A DNA stretch of 6,357 nt from Candidatus Aerophobota bacterium (lineage in GTDB: Bacteria; Aerophobota; Aerophobia; Aerophobales; B3-G15): contig DRTT01000006.1 of assembly GCA_011372105.1 (NCBI GenBank), forward strand, positions 1-6,357, in the 5' to 3' direction. Under the pieces are notes generated by a model. It saw only the letters and a program-made list of their open reading frames with translations, had not been told where the DNA came from and did no database searches. A program made the translations under genes and the position numbers. This document shows positions 1-6,236 of the stretch, piece after piece (position 1 is the first letter of the stretch; each line of letters opens with the position of its first letter).

Positions 1-855
1 ACGAATGTGCTCAGGGGTTGTCCCACAGCATCCCCCAATCATACTGACTCCCTCTTTTATAAGCTGAGGAACAAAACTTGCCATATATTCTGGAGAATCA
101 GGATAAATGGTCCTGTCTTCTTTCAGTTCAGGGATTCCTGCATTTGGCTTTATCCAGAGAGGAAGATCTGTAACAGGTCGCATGATACCTGCTACCCTCA
201 CCATATCCTCTATTCCAAAACTACAGTTTGCACCTACGATGTCTGCTCCCGCCTTATCAAGTTCACAAGCTGCTTTATCAGGTGTTATTCCCATTATTGT
301 AGCATATCCTGTCTTTCCTCTGGTAAAGGTCATGGAAACTGCAACAGGAAGTCTTGAATTTTCCAGGACAGCTTTTAAAGCACACCTCGCTTCGTTAATA
401 TCCACCATTGTTTCAATAATCACTCCATCTGCACCACCTTCAACAAAAGCCTCAACCTGCTCTGAAAAACAGGAAATCATCTCACTCTCTGTAACTTCAC
501 CCAGAGGTTCAAGGAATTCTCCTGTTGGACCAACTGAGGCAAAAACAAGACAGTCTCCTGCCACCTCTTTTGACAGTTCAACACCTCTTTTATTTATCTC
601 TTTAACCTTTGATGGCGAAAAAATACCTGCTCTTTTCAATTTAAAGCGGTTAGCTCCAAATGTATTGGTCAGAATGATGTCTGCCCCAGCTTCCCTGTAA
701 CTTTTAGCAATTGCCCTAACATCCTCAGGTCTTTGAAGATTCCACAATTCAGGGCACTTCCCTGGTAAAAGACCTCTTTTAATCATCTCCGTCCCCCAAG
801 CTCCATCCAACACCAAAACCTTATTTGAAAGAAGCCTCTTTTTCCACTCTTTCAT
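1..855 (-). CDS. Homocysteine S-methyltransferase (MetH N-terminal-domain type), 3' end cut by window edge
   Basis: This gene begins at the ATG on 855-853 and is still open at base 1, giving 285 residues with no stop. It was read directly from the sequence. The family transfers a methyl group to homocysteine to make methionine, using methylcobalamin in MetH or S-methylmethionine in MmuM-type enzymes. Visible motifs are LDGAWGTE (about 16-23), the LTNTFGANR segment (62-70), GANC (208-211) and GGCCGTTPEHIR (274-285). Cys211, Cys276 and Cys277 are the expected three zinc ligands that activate the homocysteine thiol. The family domain normally ends shortly after the last motif, so the gene could be a stand-alone enzyme that stops just outside the window. 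It could equally continue into the folate and cobalamin domains of full MetH. A GAGGTG ribosome site lies about 6 bases before the ATG, and the start overlaps the btuD stop as ATGA, implying translational coupling. The B12 operon context favours a corrinoid-linked role. Confidence 0.93.
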   Translation of the reverse strand, partial: MKEWKKRLLSNKVLVLDGAWGTEMIKRGLLPGKCPELWNLQRPEDVRAIAKSYREAGADIILTNTFGANRFKLKRAGIFSPSKVKEINKRGVELSKEVAGDCLVFASVGPTGEFLEPLGEVTESEMISCFSEQVEAFVEGGADGVIIETMVDINEARCALKAVLENSRLPVAVSMTFTRGKTGYATIMGITPDKAACELDKAGADIVGANCSFGIEDMVRVAGIMRPVTDLPLWIKPNAGIPELKEDRTIYPDSPEYMASFVPQLIKEGVSMIGGCCGTTPEHIR

Positions 856-2156
856 CGTCTCACCTCTTGTCTCACCCTACTTTTAAAAAATTCCTCTACA
901 AATCTCGTAACCTCCCTCTCATCTTCCACAAGATGTGCTCCTTTGTCAAGCAGCTTTTCAAAAATCTTTTTTGCCTTACCACCTGTATAATCTCTTTTCT
1001 CAACAGGAACCTTATTCTGGACCAGAACTTCAACACCCATCCCAAGAGCTTCAAGTGCTGCCTCAAGGTTCAAAAGATTGCCCTCTCCAAAAGGAACGTT
1101 GCACAAAATAACAAGCTCTGATTCACGAATAAATCTAATATTTTTTTCATAAGACTCAGAAGTGATGGGAGAAAAAGGAGCCTCCACAACACAGGGAACT
1201 TCAAACAGTTTTGCAGTTTCAAAATCAGCATCAAAAACGTTTACCACACCCAAAGAAACATCATATCCTCCATCACAAAGTTCCTTTATCATTCTACTTG
1301 CACTTCCCCCTCCCCCAATGAGATGAACTTTTCTCTTTCTTCTGGCCTCATCTTTGTCTTTGCTATTTACCCTGAAAGAAACAGGCAAGGTATAAATGGA
1401 ACCTGTCACAGGATGTTTTCTAACAAGGGCATTTAAATGATAAACTCTTTTTATGTTCTCCGAGGTTAAAACCTCCTCCACTTTACCCTGCGCAAATACT
1501 TTTCCTTCTTTGAGAAGAATCATCCTCCCAGAATACCTTGCGGCAAGATTGAGATCATGAGATACCAGAACAACACTTTTTCTCTTTTTCTTATTAAGCT
1601 CTGCAACAATTTCCATAATCTCAAGTTGACTGTTTATATCAAGATGAGAAGTGGGCTCGTCCAAAAGTAAAATGGGTGTTTCCTGAGATATAGCCTGAGC
1701 TATAAAAACCTTCTGAAGCTCTCCTCCGCTTATCTCGGTTATTTTTTTATCCCTCAAGTGCCAGATTCCTGCAAGAAGCATACATTCTTTTACCTTATTT
1801 AAATCTTTTTCTGTTTCCCGTTTGAATCTTCCAACATGGGGATGCCTTCCCATAAGAACAACATCAAATGCGGTAAAAGGAAAACTTGTATAGGTATTTT
1901 GAGGAACCATGGCTATTTTTTTTGATATTTCTCGGCGATTAAATTTTTTGATGCTTTTCCCTTCCACCAACACCTTACCCTCTGATGGCTGAAGAATACC
2001 ACTTATAAGCTTGAGCAAAGTGGTCTTTCCGGCACCGTTTGGACCCACAATTCCCAAAACCTCGCCGGGAAAAAGCTTAAAATTTATATCCTCCAAAATT
2101 CTTTTCCTCTCAATAAAATACGAAAGATTTCTAACCTCAAGCAAAAGCCTCACCAT
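852..2156 (-). CDS. btuD: BtuD-like cobalamin ABC transporter ATPase with an additional C-terminal Rossmann-like domain
   Basis: This is the ATPase subunit that drives cobalamin import on the cytoplasmic face of BtuC. Residues 1 to about 265 form a complete FecE/BtuD-type nucleotide-binding domain: Walker A GPNGAGKTT (38-46), Q-loop near VPQN (84-87), signature ISGGE (142-146), Walker B LLLDEP (163-168) and switch His200 in VSHD. BtuD-type ATPases usually end at about 250-270 residues, but this one has 434. Residues about 276-434 form a separate domain that opens with HLIGGGGSA (278-286), a glycine-rich nucleotide-binding-like turn, and later carries NVPFGEGN (353-360) and RDYTGG (388-393). 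I cannot name its function. The ATG at 2156 overlaps the btuC stop by 7 bases. A GTG one codon in, at 2153, has better spacing from the AGGAG ribosome site (6 bases against 3) and may be the true start. The cobalamin assignment rests on operon context, because iron-siderophore ATPases look alike. Confidence 0.93.
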   Translation of the reverse strand: MVRLLLEVRNLSYFIERKRILEDINFKLFPGEVLGIVGPNGAGKTTLLKLISGILQPSEGKVLVEGKSIKKFNRREISKKIAMVPQNTYTSFPFTAFDVVLMGRHPHVGRFKRETEKDLNKVKECMLLAGIWHLRDKKITEISGGELQKVFIAQAISQETPILLLDEPTSHLDINSQLEIMEIVAELNKKKRKSVVLVSHDLNLAARYSGRMILLKEGKVFAQGKVEEVLTSENIKRVYHLNALVRKHPVTGSIYTLPVSFRVNSKDKDEARRKRKVHLIGGGGSASRMIKELCDGGYDVSLGVVNVFDADFETAKLFEVPCVVEAPFSPITSESYEKNIRFIRESELVILCNVPFGEGNLLNLEAALEALGMGVEVLVQNKVPVEKRDYTGGKAKKIFEKLLDKGAHLVEDEREVTRFVEEFFKSRVRQEVRR

Positions 2157-3157
2157 CTTCTCCTGGTTAAAAGGTATATAAAAAAAGGGGCACCAAAACA
2201 GGAAGTTATTATTCCCACAGGAAGCTCTGCAGGGGAAACTACAGTTCTTGCAAGAATATCACATCCTGCCAAAAATATACCACCAACAAGAGAACTTGCT
2301 GGAATAAGTACTCTATGATCAGGTCCCACAAAAAGTCTTGTCAGATGAGGTATTATAAGTCCCACAAACCCTATAACACCACTCACAGAGACACAGGCTG
2401 CAACAATTAAAGAGGATAAAACAAGTAGTACTCCCTTCACAAGCTCAACTTCCACTCCAAGAGTTATAGCAGATTCTTCTCCAAGCTGCATAATGTTAAG
2501 ATCCCTGGAAAAAAAGAAAATTCCGGGAATACCAAATCCAATAAAAGGAATAGCCACAAAAAGCCTAATCCAGCTGCTTGCCCAGAATCCTCCCATAATC
2601 CAGAAAAAAAGCCTATGCATATCTTGTGCAGCGATATACATTAAAAAGGAGGTGACAGCAGAAAAAAAGAAACCGACAGCAATTCCTGATAAAAGAAGTC
2701 TTTCTATGGGAATTTTTCCCTTAACCTGAGATATCCTGTAAACAAGAAAGGCCGTTCCAACTCCAGATACAAAAGCAGCAAAAGGTAAAGAGAAAATTCC
2801 GGGCAAAATCAAAAGAGCAAGTGCTGCTCCAAAAGATGCACCGGAGGATATTCCTATAACATAAGGGCTTGCCATTGGATTTCGAAAAAGTCCTTGCATA
2901 CAGCACCCTGCACAGGCAAGACCTGCCCCTACCAGCACACACAAAAGAACGCGAGGAAGACGAAGATTAAAAAGAATCACAAGATATCCCTCCTTAACTT
3001 CACCTCCTGTAAAACTTCTAAAAAAAGGAAATCCCTTTGTTATACCCTTCAAGACAACCGATAGAGGAATATTAACAGAACCAACTGATAAACCAAGGAG
3101 AAAAACAACTACTAAAGCCACACCAAGAAAACTAAAAACTGTATTGCGAGCTGTCAT
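2150..3157 (-). CDS. btuC: BtuC-like cobalamin ABC transporter permease (FecCD family)
   Basis: This is the integral-membrane subunit of the importer, expected to work as a dimer that receives cobalamin from BtuF and is powered by BtuD. The product is 335 residues, normal for the FecCD family, and consists mostly of hydrophobic helices (about ten are expected for the family). Family landmarks are NLRLPR in the first third, the stretch from GAGLACAGCCMQ through RNPMASPYVIGISSGAS, the cytoplasmic coupling segment GFVGLIIPHLTR, then GPDHR, and the C-terminal ELPVGIITSCFGAPFF. I chose the ATG at 3157-3155. It follows GGGAG by 4 bases, leaves 19 bases after the preceding gene, and places the first membrane helix directly at the N terminus. 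The same frame is open to an ATG at 3265, but that would add 36 hydrophilic residues lying over the end of the upstream gene. B12 specificity is inferred from the riboswitch, btuF and cobT. Confidence 0.95.
   Translation of the reverse strand: MTARNTVFSFLGVALVVVFLLGLSVGSVNIPLSVVLKGITKGFPFFRSFTGGEVKEGYLVILFNLRLPRVLLCVLVGAGLACAGCCMQGLFRNPMASPYVIGISSGASFGAALALLILPGIFSLPFAAFVSGVGTAFLVYRISQVKGKIPIERLLLSGIAVGFFFSAVTSFLMYIAAQDMHRLFFWIMGGFWASSWIRLFVAIPFIGFGIPGIFFFSRDLNIMQLGEESAITLGVEVELVKGVLLVLSSLIVAACVSVSGVIGFVGLIIPHLTRLFVGPDHRVLIPASSLVGGIFLAGCDILARTVVSPAELPVGIITSCFGAPFFIYLLTRRRW
2160..2164 (-). promoter_or_regulatory. Ribosome binding site of btuD, with two candidate starts
   Basis: AGGAG inside the end of btuC is 3 bases from the ATG at 2156 and 6 bases from the in-frame GTG at 2153. 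The spacing favours the GTG, which would also give the common 4-base GTGA stop/start overlap with btuC. The two versions differ by one residue. Confidence 0.6.
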
Positions 3158-3176
3158 TGAACTCCCTTTGATTTTC

Positions 3177-4109
3177 TTAGAAAAGTTTCTTTGCCCATCC
3201 ACAAACTCTACAGTGAAAACTTCCTTTCTTAATTCCTGCTCCGCACCCCGGGCAAACGTCCTCATCTGGAAGAGGAGAAGGTATTTCTCCTATTTTTTCT
3301 CTGTAGATTTTGTAGTAGTAAAAGTGTTCTTTATTTATAAACCTGACAGGCAAATCCTTTTTTGCCTTATCAAACTCATCATCGCTAATTTTTGAATTTA
3401 TAATTTTCCTTAATTTCACAGTTCCAGAACCCTGCTCAAGTGGTCTTTTGTTCTGCCAGATAATATCTTCCGGTAAAAAATTTTCAAAAGCCTTTCTCAA
3501 AATCCATTTGCCCACCAATTTTCCTTTATCTTCTCTTATCTTAAATTCTACAGGAATTCCAAGAGAAAAATTTACAAATTCTCTCTGAAGGTAGGGCTGA
3601 ATTATATCTATCTTAAAGAAATTAGAAAAAACATTGGAGGTAAAGAAAAGAGAGGGGCTGATTTTTCTAATGTACCCATCAAGGTCTCTTATACTCTGCA
3701 TATAGCTGTAACCTGCAAAAAGCTCATCACTGCCATCACCTGTCATCACACTTCTCATACCTTTTTCTTTTGCAAACTTTAATCCAAAATAAACTGTTAT
3801 ATCATTGGGAATTGCCGGATCAAATGTTTTGAGAATTCCTATAACTCGGGGTATAGCATTGAGAGCTTCCTCCACGCTTATCAAAAAACAGTGATGTTTT
3901 ATATTAAGATATGAGGCAAGCCTTTTTGCATAATTTAAATCTTCTCCGGAGTGTTCAAGGCAAACTGTGATTGCCTCAGCAGTCGGGCAAAGAAAGGCAA
4001 GAATACTTGAATCAATTCCACCGGAGAAAAGAAGACCTTCAACCTTATTTTTCTCAACAGCCTTTTTTAAATTTTCTCTCAAACTTCCAATTAAGAAGTT
4101 CTCTTCCAT
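3177..4109 (-). CDS. Stand-alone asparagine-synthetase-family ATP pyrophosphatase with C-terminal zinc ribbon; substrate unknown
   Basis: This 310-residue protein corresponds to the synthetase half of AsnB-type enzymes, which adenylate a carboxylate with ATP and pass it to an amine. It has the PP-loop FSGGIDSS (28-35) and the second ATP-site motif GDGSDELFAGY (124-134). It also has the later family region PYL...LGIP (172-186), followed by KWILRKAFENFLPEDI (201-216) and NKRPLEQG (220-227). The N-terminal glutaminase domain, with its nucleophilic Cys2, is absent: residue 2 is Glu and the PP-loop comes 28 residues in. It must therefore use free ammonia, another amine, or a glutaminase partner. 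The last 25 residues carry CPGCG (286-290) and CRVCG (300-304), a likely four-cysteine zinc ribbon not found in ordinary AsnB. The start shares one base with the cobT stop (TAATG), with AAGG 7 bases upstream. Its place in a B12-controlled operon suggests a corrinoid-related amide or ligase step, but that is inference. Plain asparagine synthesis cannot be excluded. Confidence 0.88.
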   Translation of the reverse strand: MEENFLIGSLRENLKKAVEKNKVEGLLFSGGIDSSILAFLCPTAEAITVCLEHSGEDLNYAKRLASYLNIKHHCFLISVEEALNAIPRVIGILKTFDPAIPNDITVYFGLKFAKEKGMRSVMTGDGSDELFAGYSYMQSIRDLDGYIRKISPSLFFTSNVFSNFFKIDIIQPYLQREFVNFSLGIPVEFKIREDKGKLVGKWILRKAFENFLPEDIIWQNKRPLEQGSGTVKLRKIINSKISDDEFDKAKKDLPVRFINKEHFYYYKIYREKIGEIPSPLPDEDVCPGCGAGIKKGSFHCRVCGWAKKLF

Positions 4110-5170
4110 TATCTTACCTTCCTTGAAACTCCCGCCTCTTCAAAAGTTGCCATTTGAGTAAAAATCTTGATACTCGCGTCTACAAGACCTATAGCAAGAC
4201 AGGCTCCTGTTCCCTCTCCCAATCTAAGCTCCAAATCAAAAAGAGGAACAAGACCAAGTTTTTTAAGTGCTACTTTATGACCTTTTTCTGCAGAAAGATG
4301 AGAAGCAATTAAATAATCCTTAACAGAAGGACAAATACCTGCTGCTATTAAAGCTGCTGCTGTTGATATGAAACCATCTATTACTATGGGTATCCTGTTT
4401 TTTGCTGCTGCCAGGATACAGCCTGCAATTCCTCCTATCTCATAGCCTCCCACCTTAGCAAGAACATCCACAGAATCACCGGGATCAGGTCGGTTTGTCT
4501 TTAGTGCATTTTTAACTGTATTCACTTTCTTTTGCCATATTTTGTCGTCTATCCCTGTTCCCCTTCCTGTTATTTTCCCGGGATCCTCTCCTGTTATAGA
4601 AGCTATAATGGCACTGCTCGGGGTGGTATTGGCAATGCCCATATCTCCCACTCCAACAATGTCTATCCTATTTTTTCTGTGCTCTTCTTCAAAAACATCA
4701 ATTCCTGTCTCAACAGAGCAAATTGCCTCCTTCCTTGTCATAGCCTGTGTTCTGACTATATCCTTTGTCCCGTAACCTATTTTTTTCATTTTAAGACGAG
4801 GATGAGGACTTATATCCCTTGCAACTCCCATATCAACCACCAGAACTTCTGCTCCAACACATCCTGCAAGAACATTTATTGCAGCTTTTCCTCGGAGAAA
4901 ATTATAAACCATCTGATAGGTTACATCTTGAGGATAAGAGGAGACCCCTTCCTCTGCTACTCCATGGTCGGCAGCAAAAACAAATATAACCTTTCTTTTC
5001 AAAGAGGGCTCCATGTTCTGGCTAATAGCTACCACTTTTTTTGCAAGCTCCTCAAGTCTTCCCAGACTTCCCTTTGGTTTTGTGAGATTGTCCAGCCTCT
5101 TTTGAGCTTTTACAAGAAATTTCTCCGAAAGAGGTAATATATCCTTTGCGATCTGCTTAATTTTTTCCAT
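4109..5170 (-). CDS. cobT: Nicotinate-nucleotide:dimethylbenzimidazole phosphoribosyltransferase
   Basis: CobT transfers phosphoribose from nicotinate mononucleotide to 5,6-dimethylbenzimidazole or another lower base. The resulting alpha-ribotide is then joined to adenosylcobinamide-GDP by CobS. The protein is 353 residues, the usual family length, and cytosolic. Family motifs are LTKPKGSLGRLEELA (29-43), FAADHGVAEEGVS (65-77), QMVYNFLRGKAAINVLA (86-102), GVGDMGIANTTP (173-184), the GTGI loop (204-207) and LRLGEGTGA (315-323). Glu319 corresponds to the catalytic Glu317 of the Salmonella enzyme. Position 176, in the GxMGIxNTT motif, is Asp where Salmonella CobT has Glu174. The start ATG at 5170 lies inside the end of btuF (14-base overlap), with AAAGG about 5 bases before it. 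The stop overlaps the next gene by one base. Pairing with btuF and btuCD suggests it completes imported corrinoids or exchanges their lower ligand. The partners cobU and cobS are not in view. Confidence 0.97.
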   Translation of the reverse strand: MEKIKQIAKDILPLSEKFLVKAQKRLDNLTKPKGSLGRLEELAKKVVAISQNMEPSLKRKVIFVFAADHGVAEEGVSSYPQDVTYQMVYNFLRGKAAINVLAGCVGAEVLVVDMGVARDISPHPRLKMKKIGYGTKDIVRTQAMTRKEAICSVETGIDVFEEEHRKNRIDIVGVGDMGIANTTPSSAIIASITGEDPGKITGRGTGIDDKIWQKKVNTVKNALKTNRPDPGDSVDVLAKVGGYEIGGIAGCILAAAKNRIPIVIDGFISTAAALIAAGICPSVKDYLIASHLSAEKGHKVALKKLGLVPLFDLELRLGEGTGACLAIGLVDASIKIFTQMATFEEAGVSRKVR

Positions 5171-6107
5171 TTTTACCTTTTCTATTCTGCCACCAATTTT
5201 GAATATAAAAGCTTATCTTTTCAAGACCATCCACAACTCTTGGTCCAGGACGTTCTACTATATCCGAATATATGGTAAAGACCTGGTTATCTTTTAGAGC
5301 TGAAACTATTTTAAGATCAGGATCCCGGCAAATTTTTTCTTTTAGAAAAAAGGAGTTTTTACCCATCCCTGAGCAAAGTATAATCTGAGGATCTTTTCTT
5401 ATGAAAGCTTCCTTGCTCATTATCTTCCATCCATCAAGATCCGAGGCCACATTTTTTCCTCCTGCTATTTTAATAAGACCATCAGCAAAAGTTCCCTTTC
5501 CTGCCACCCACAGTTCTGGATACCAGACAAGGTAAAGGATACGAGGCTTTTTATCATCTGGTATTCTTTCAGCCTTTTTTTTAACGGCTTCTATTCTTAT
5601 TTTAAGGTTTCCTGCAAGTTCCTCTGCCTGGCTGGTGTATCCTGTAGCTTTGCCAACAAGCAGTATATCTTTTAGCACATCTTCCAGAGACCTTGCACGA
5701 AGTGACAAAACCGTTATCCCGAGTTCTTTCAGCTTTTTTATGTTTTCTTCTCCGTTACCGTAGGATGCAATAACAAGATCAGGCTCTTTTGCAACAATCG
5801 CTTCAATATTTGGAGTGGTAAAGCCTCCTATTCTATCAATTTTTTCCACGCAAGGAGGATAATTGCAGTAGCTTGTAATTCCCACAACCTTATCTCCTGC
5901 TCCTATAGCAAAAAGAATCTCCGTATTTGCAGGAGATAGAGATATTATCCTCTCAGGTTTTTTATCTATCCTCACCACCTCTCCGAAATCATCCACAAGT
6001 CTTTCGGGAAACTCCTCAGCTTTTACACTTATCCCTGAAAAAACAATCAAATTCAGCAATCCCCAACAAAGAAGAATTTTTAATTTACTTTTACTTAAAG
6101 CAAACAT
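5157..6107 (-). CDS. btuF: BtuF-like periplasmic cobalamin-binding protein
   Basis: This is the substrate-binding subunit that captures cobalamin or other corrinoids outside the inner membrane and delivers them to BtuC. From the ATG at 6107 it is 316 residues. Residues 1-30 are a signal peptide: lysines at 6, 8 and 10, a hydrophobic core, and a signal peptidase I site after VKA (28-30). No lipobox cysteine sits at the cleavage site, so a soluble periplasmic protein is expected. The mature part shows class-III binding-protein features: DDFGEVVRIDKKPERIISLS (39-58), SPANTEILFAIG (58-69), GDKVVGITSYCNYPP (71-85), the EAIVAKEPDLVIA segment, and a second lobe with LVWYPELWVAGKGTF and AGGKNVA. The start was chosen because an AGGAG lies 9 bases upstream and the signal peptide begins there. 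The frame is open back to 6266, but that would translate the terminator and riboswitch. It is the first gene after the riboswitch and overlaps cobT by 14 bases. Confidence 0.95.
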   Translation of the reverse strand: MFALSKSKLKILLCWGLLNLIVFSGISVKAEEFPERLVDDFGEVVRIDKKPERIISLSPANTEILFAIGAGDKVVGITSYCNYPPCVEKIDRIGGFTTPNIEAIVAKEPDLVIASYGNGEENIKKLKELGITVLSLRARSLEDVLKDILLVGKATGYTSQAEELAGNLKIRIEAVKKKAERIPDDKKPRILYLVWYPELWVAGKGTFADGLIKIAGGKNVASDLDGWKIMSKEAFIRKDPQIILCSGMGKNSFFLKEKICRDPDLKIVSALKDNQVFTIYSDIVERPGPRVVDGLEKISFYIQNWWQNRKGKNGKN

Positions 6108-6116
6108 ATAGCATAT

Positions 6117-6121
6117 CTCCT
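6117..6121 (-). promoter_or_regulatory. Ribosome binding site of btuF
   Basis: AGGAG lies 9 bases before the ATG at 6107, just after the attenuator terminator. It fixes the btuF start. A nearer ATG at 6114 is in another frame and stops after seven codons. Confidence 0.8.
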
Positions 6122-6143
6122 GAAAATTTTTAAAAACCCAAAT

Positions 6144-6179
6144 AAAAAACCCTGGCCCTCTTCTTCTGAAGGCCAGGGT
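6144..6179 (-). terminator. Rho-independent attenuator terminator of the cobalamin riboswitch
   Basis: On the minus strand, ACCCTGGCC (6179-6171) and GGCCAGGGT (6157-6149) form a perfect 9-bp GC-rich stem around a 13-base loop, followed by a run of T (6148-6144) and then ATT. It lies between the aptamer and btuF, 37 bases before the ATG, so it acts as a leader attenuator rather than a gene-end terminator. The loop and the 3' arm contain GAAGAAGAGGG, which an upstream segment can capture (see the antiterminator). Confidence 0.92.
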
Positions 6180-6228
6180 CTTATTTCTTGAGATAAAACC
6201 CACCCTTCTCACCTCGCGAAGAAGAGGG
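6156..6228 (-). promoter_or_regulatory. Predicted antiterminator helix of the riboswitch leader
   Basis: CCCTCTTCTTC (6228-6218) is the exact complement of GAAGAAGAGGG (6166-6156). The second segment covers part of the terminator loop plus the first two bases of its 3' arm, so this 11-bp helix cannot coexist with the full terminator stem. The upstream segment is also the 5' arm of the P13-like hairpin, giving three mutually exclusive structures and a simple switch. The pairing is seen directly; the regulatory role is inference. Confidence 0.72.
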
Positions 6229-6230
6229 GG
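6199..6230 (-). promoter_or_regulatory. P13-like hairpin between aptamer and terminator (anti-antiterminator)
   Basis: On the minus strand, CCCCCTCTTCT (6230-6220) pairs with AGAAGGGTGGG (6209-6199) as 11 positions with one C/U mismatch (6227/6202) and one G-U pair (6225/6204). The loop is 10 bases, TCGCGAGGTG. It starts 12 bases after the conserved ACCTGCC, the position where class-I cobalamin riboswitches carry P13, whose loop kisses L5 when ligand is bound. Forming it would hide the antiterminator arm and favour termination. L5 lies off the right edge, so the kissing contact cannot be checked here. Confidence 0.6.
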
Positions 6231-6236
6231 CAATAT

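Noticed and set aside
107..700. A 197-codon open frame on the plus strand, overlapping another of 116 codons.
   Set aside because: Both lie antisense to the homocysteine methyltransferase, whose motifs and zinc cysteines are unmistakable on the minus strand. Their translations show no recognisable domain.
2721..2942. A 73-codon minus-strand open frame within btuC.
   Set aside because: It is an out-of-frame shadow inside the permease gene. BtuC motifs run uninterrupted through the region in the main frame.
3158..3265. A 36-residue N-terminal extension of btuC from an ATG at 3265.
   Set aside because: It overlaps the zinc-ribbon codons of the upstream gene, is hydrophilic and unlike FecCD N termini, and the ATG at 3157 has its own ribosome site.
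3177..4109. Calling the PP-loop protein a tRNA thiolase of the TtcA/TtuA type because of its zinc ribbon.
   Set aside because: The PP-loop sequence and above all GDGSDELFAGY and the KWILRKAF region are asparagine-synthetase signatures. The typical thiolase cysteines within the catalytic core were not seen.
4532..5137. A 201-codon open frame on the plus strand.
   Set aside because: It is entirely antisense to cobT. The translation is rich in Cys, Ser and Tyr with no recognisable domain, as expected of a shadow frame.
6060..6107. A possible lipoprotein signal in BtuF, with Cys14 after Leu-Leu.
   Set aside because: The hydrophobic stretch before Cys14 is only a few residues long and no lipobox small residue precedes it. 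The hydrophobic core continues past it to a standard VKA signal peptidase I site.
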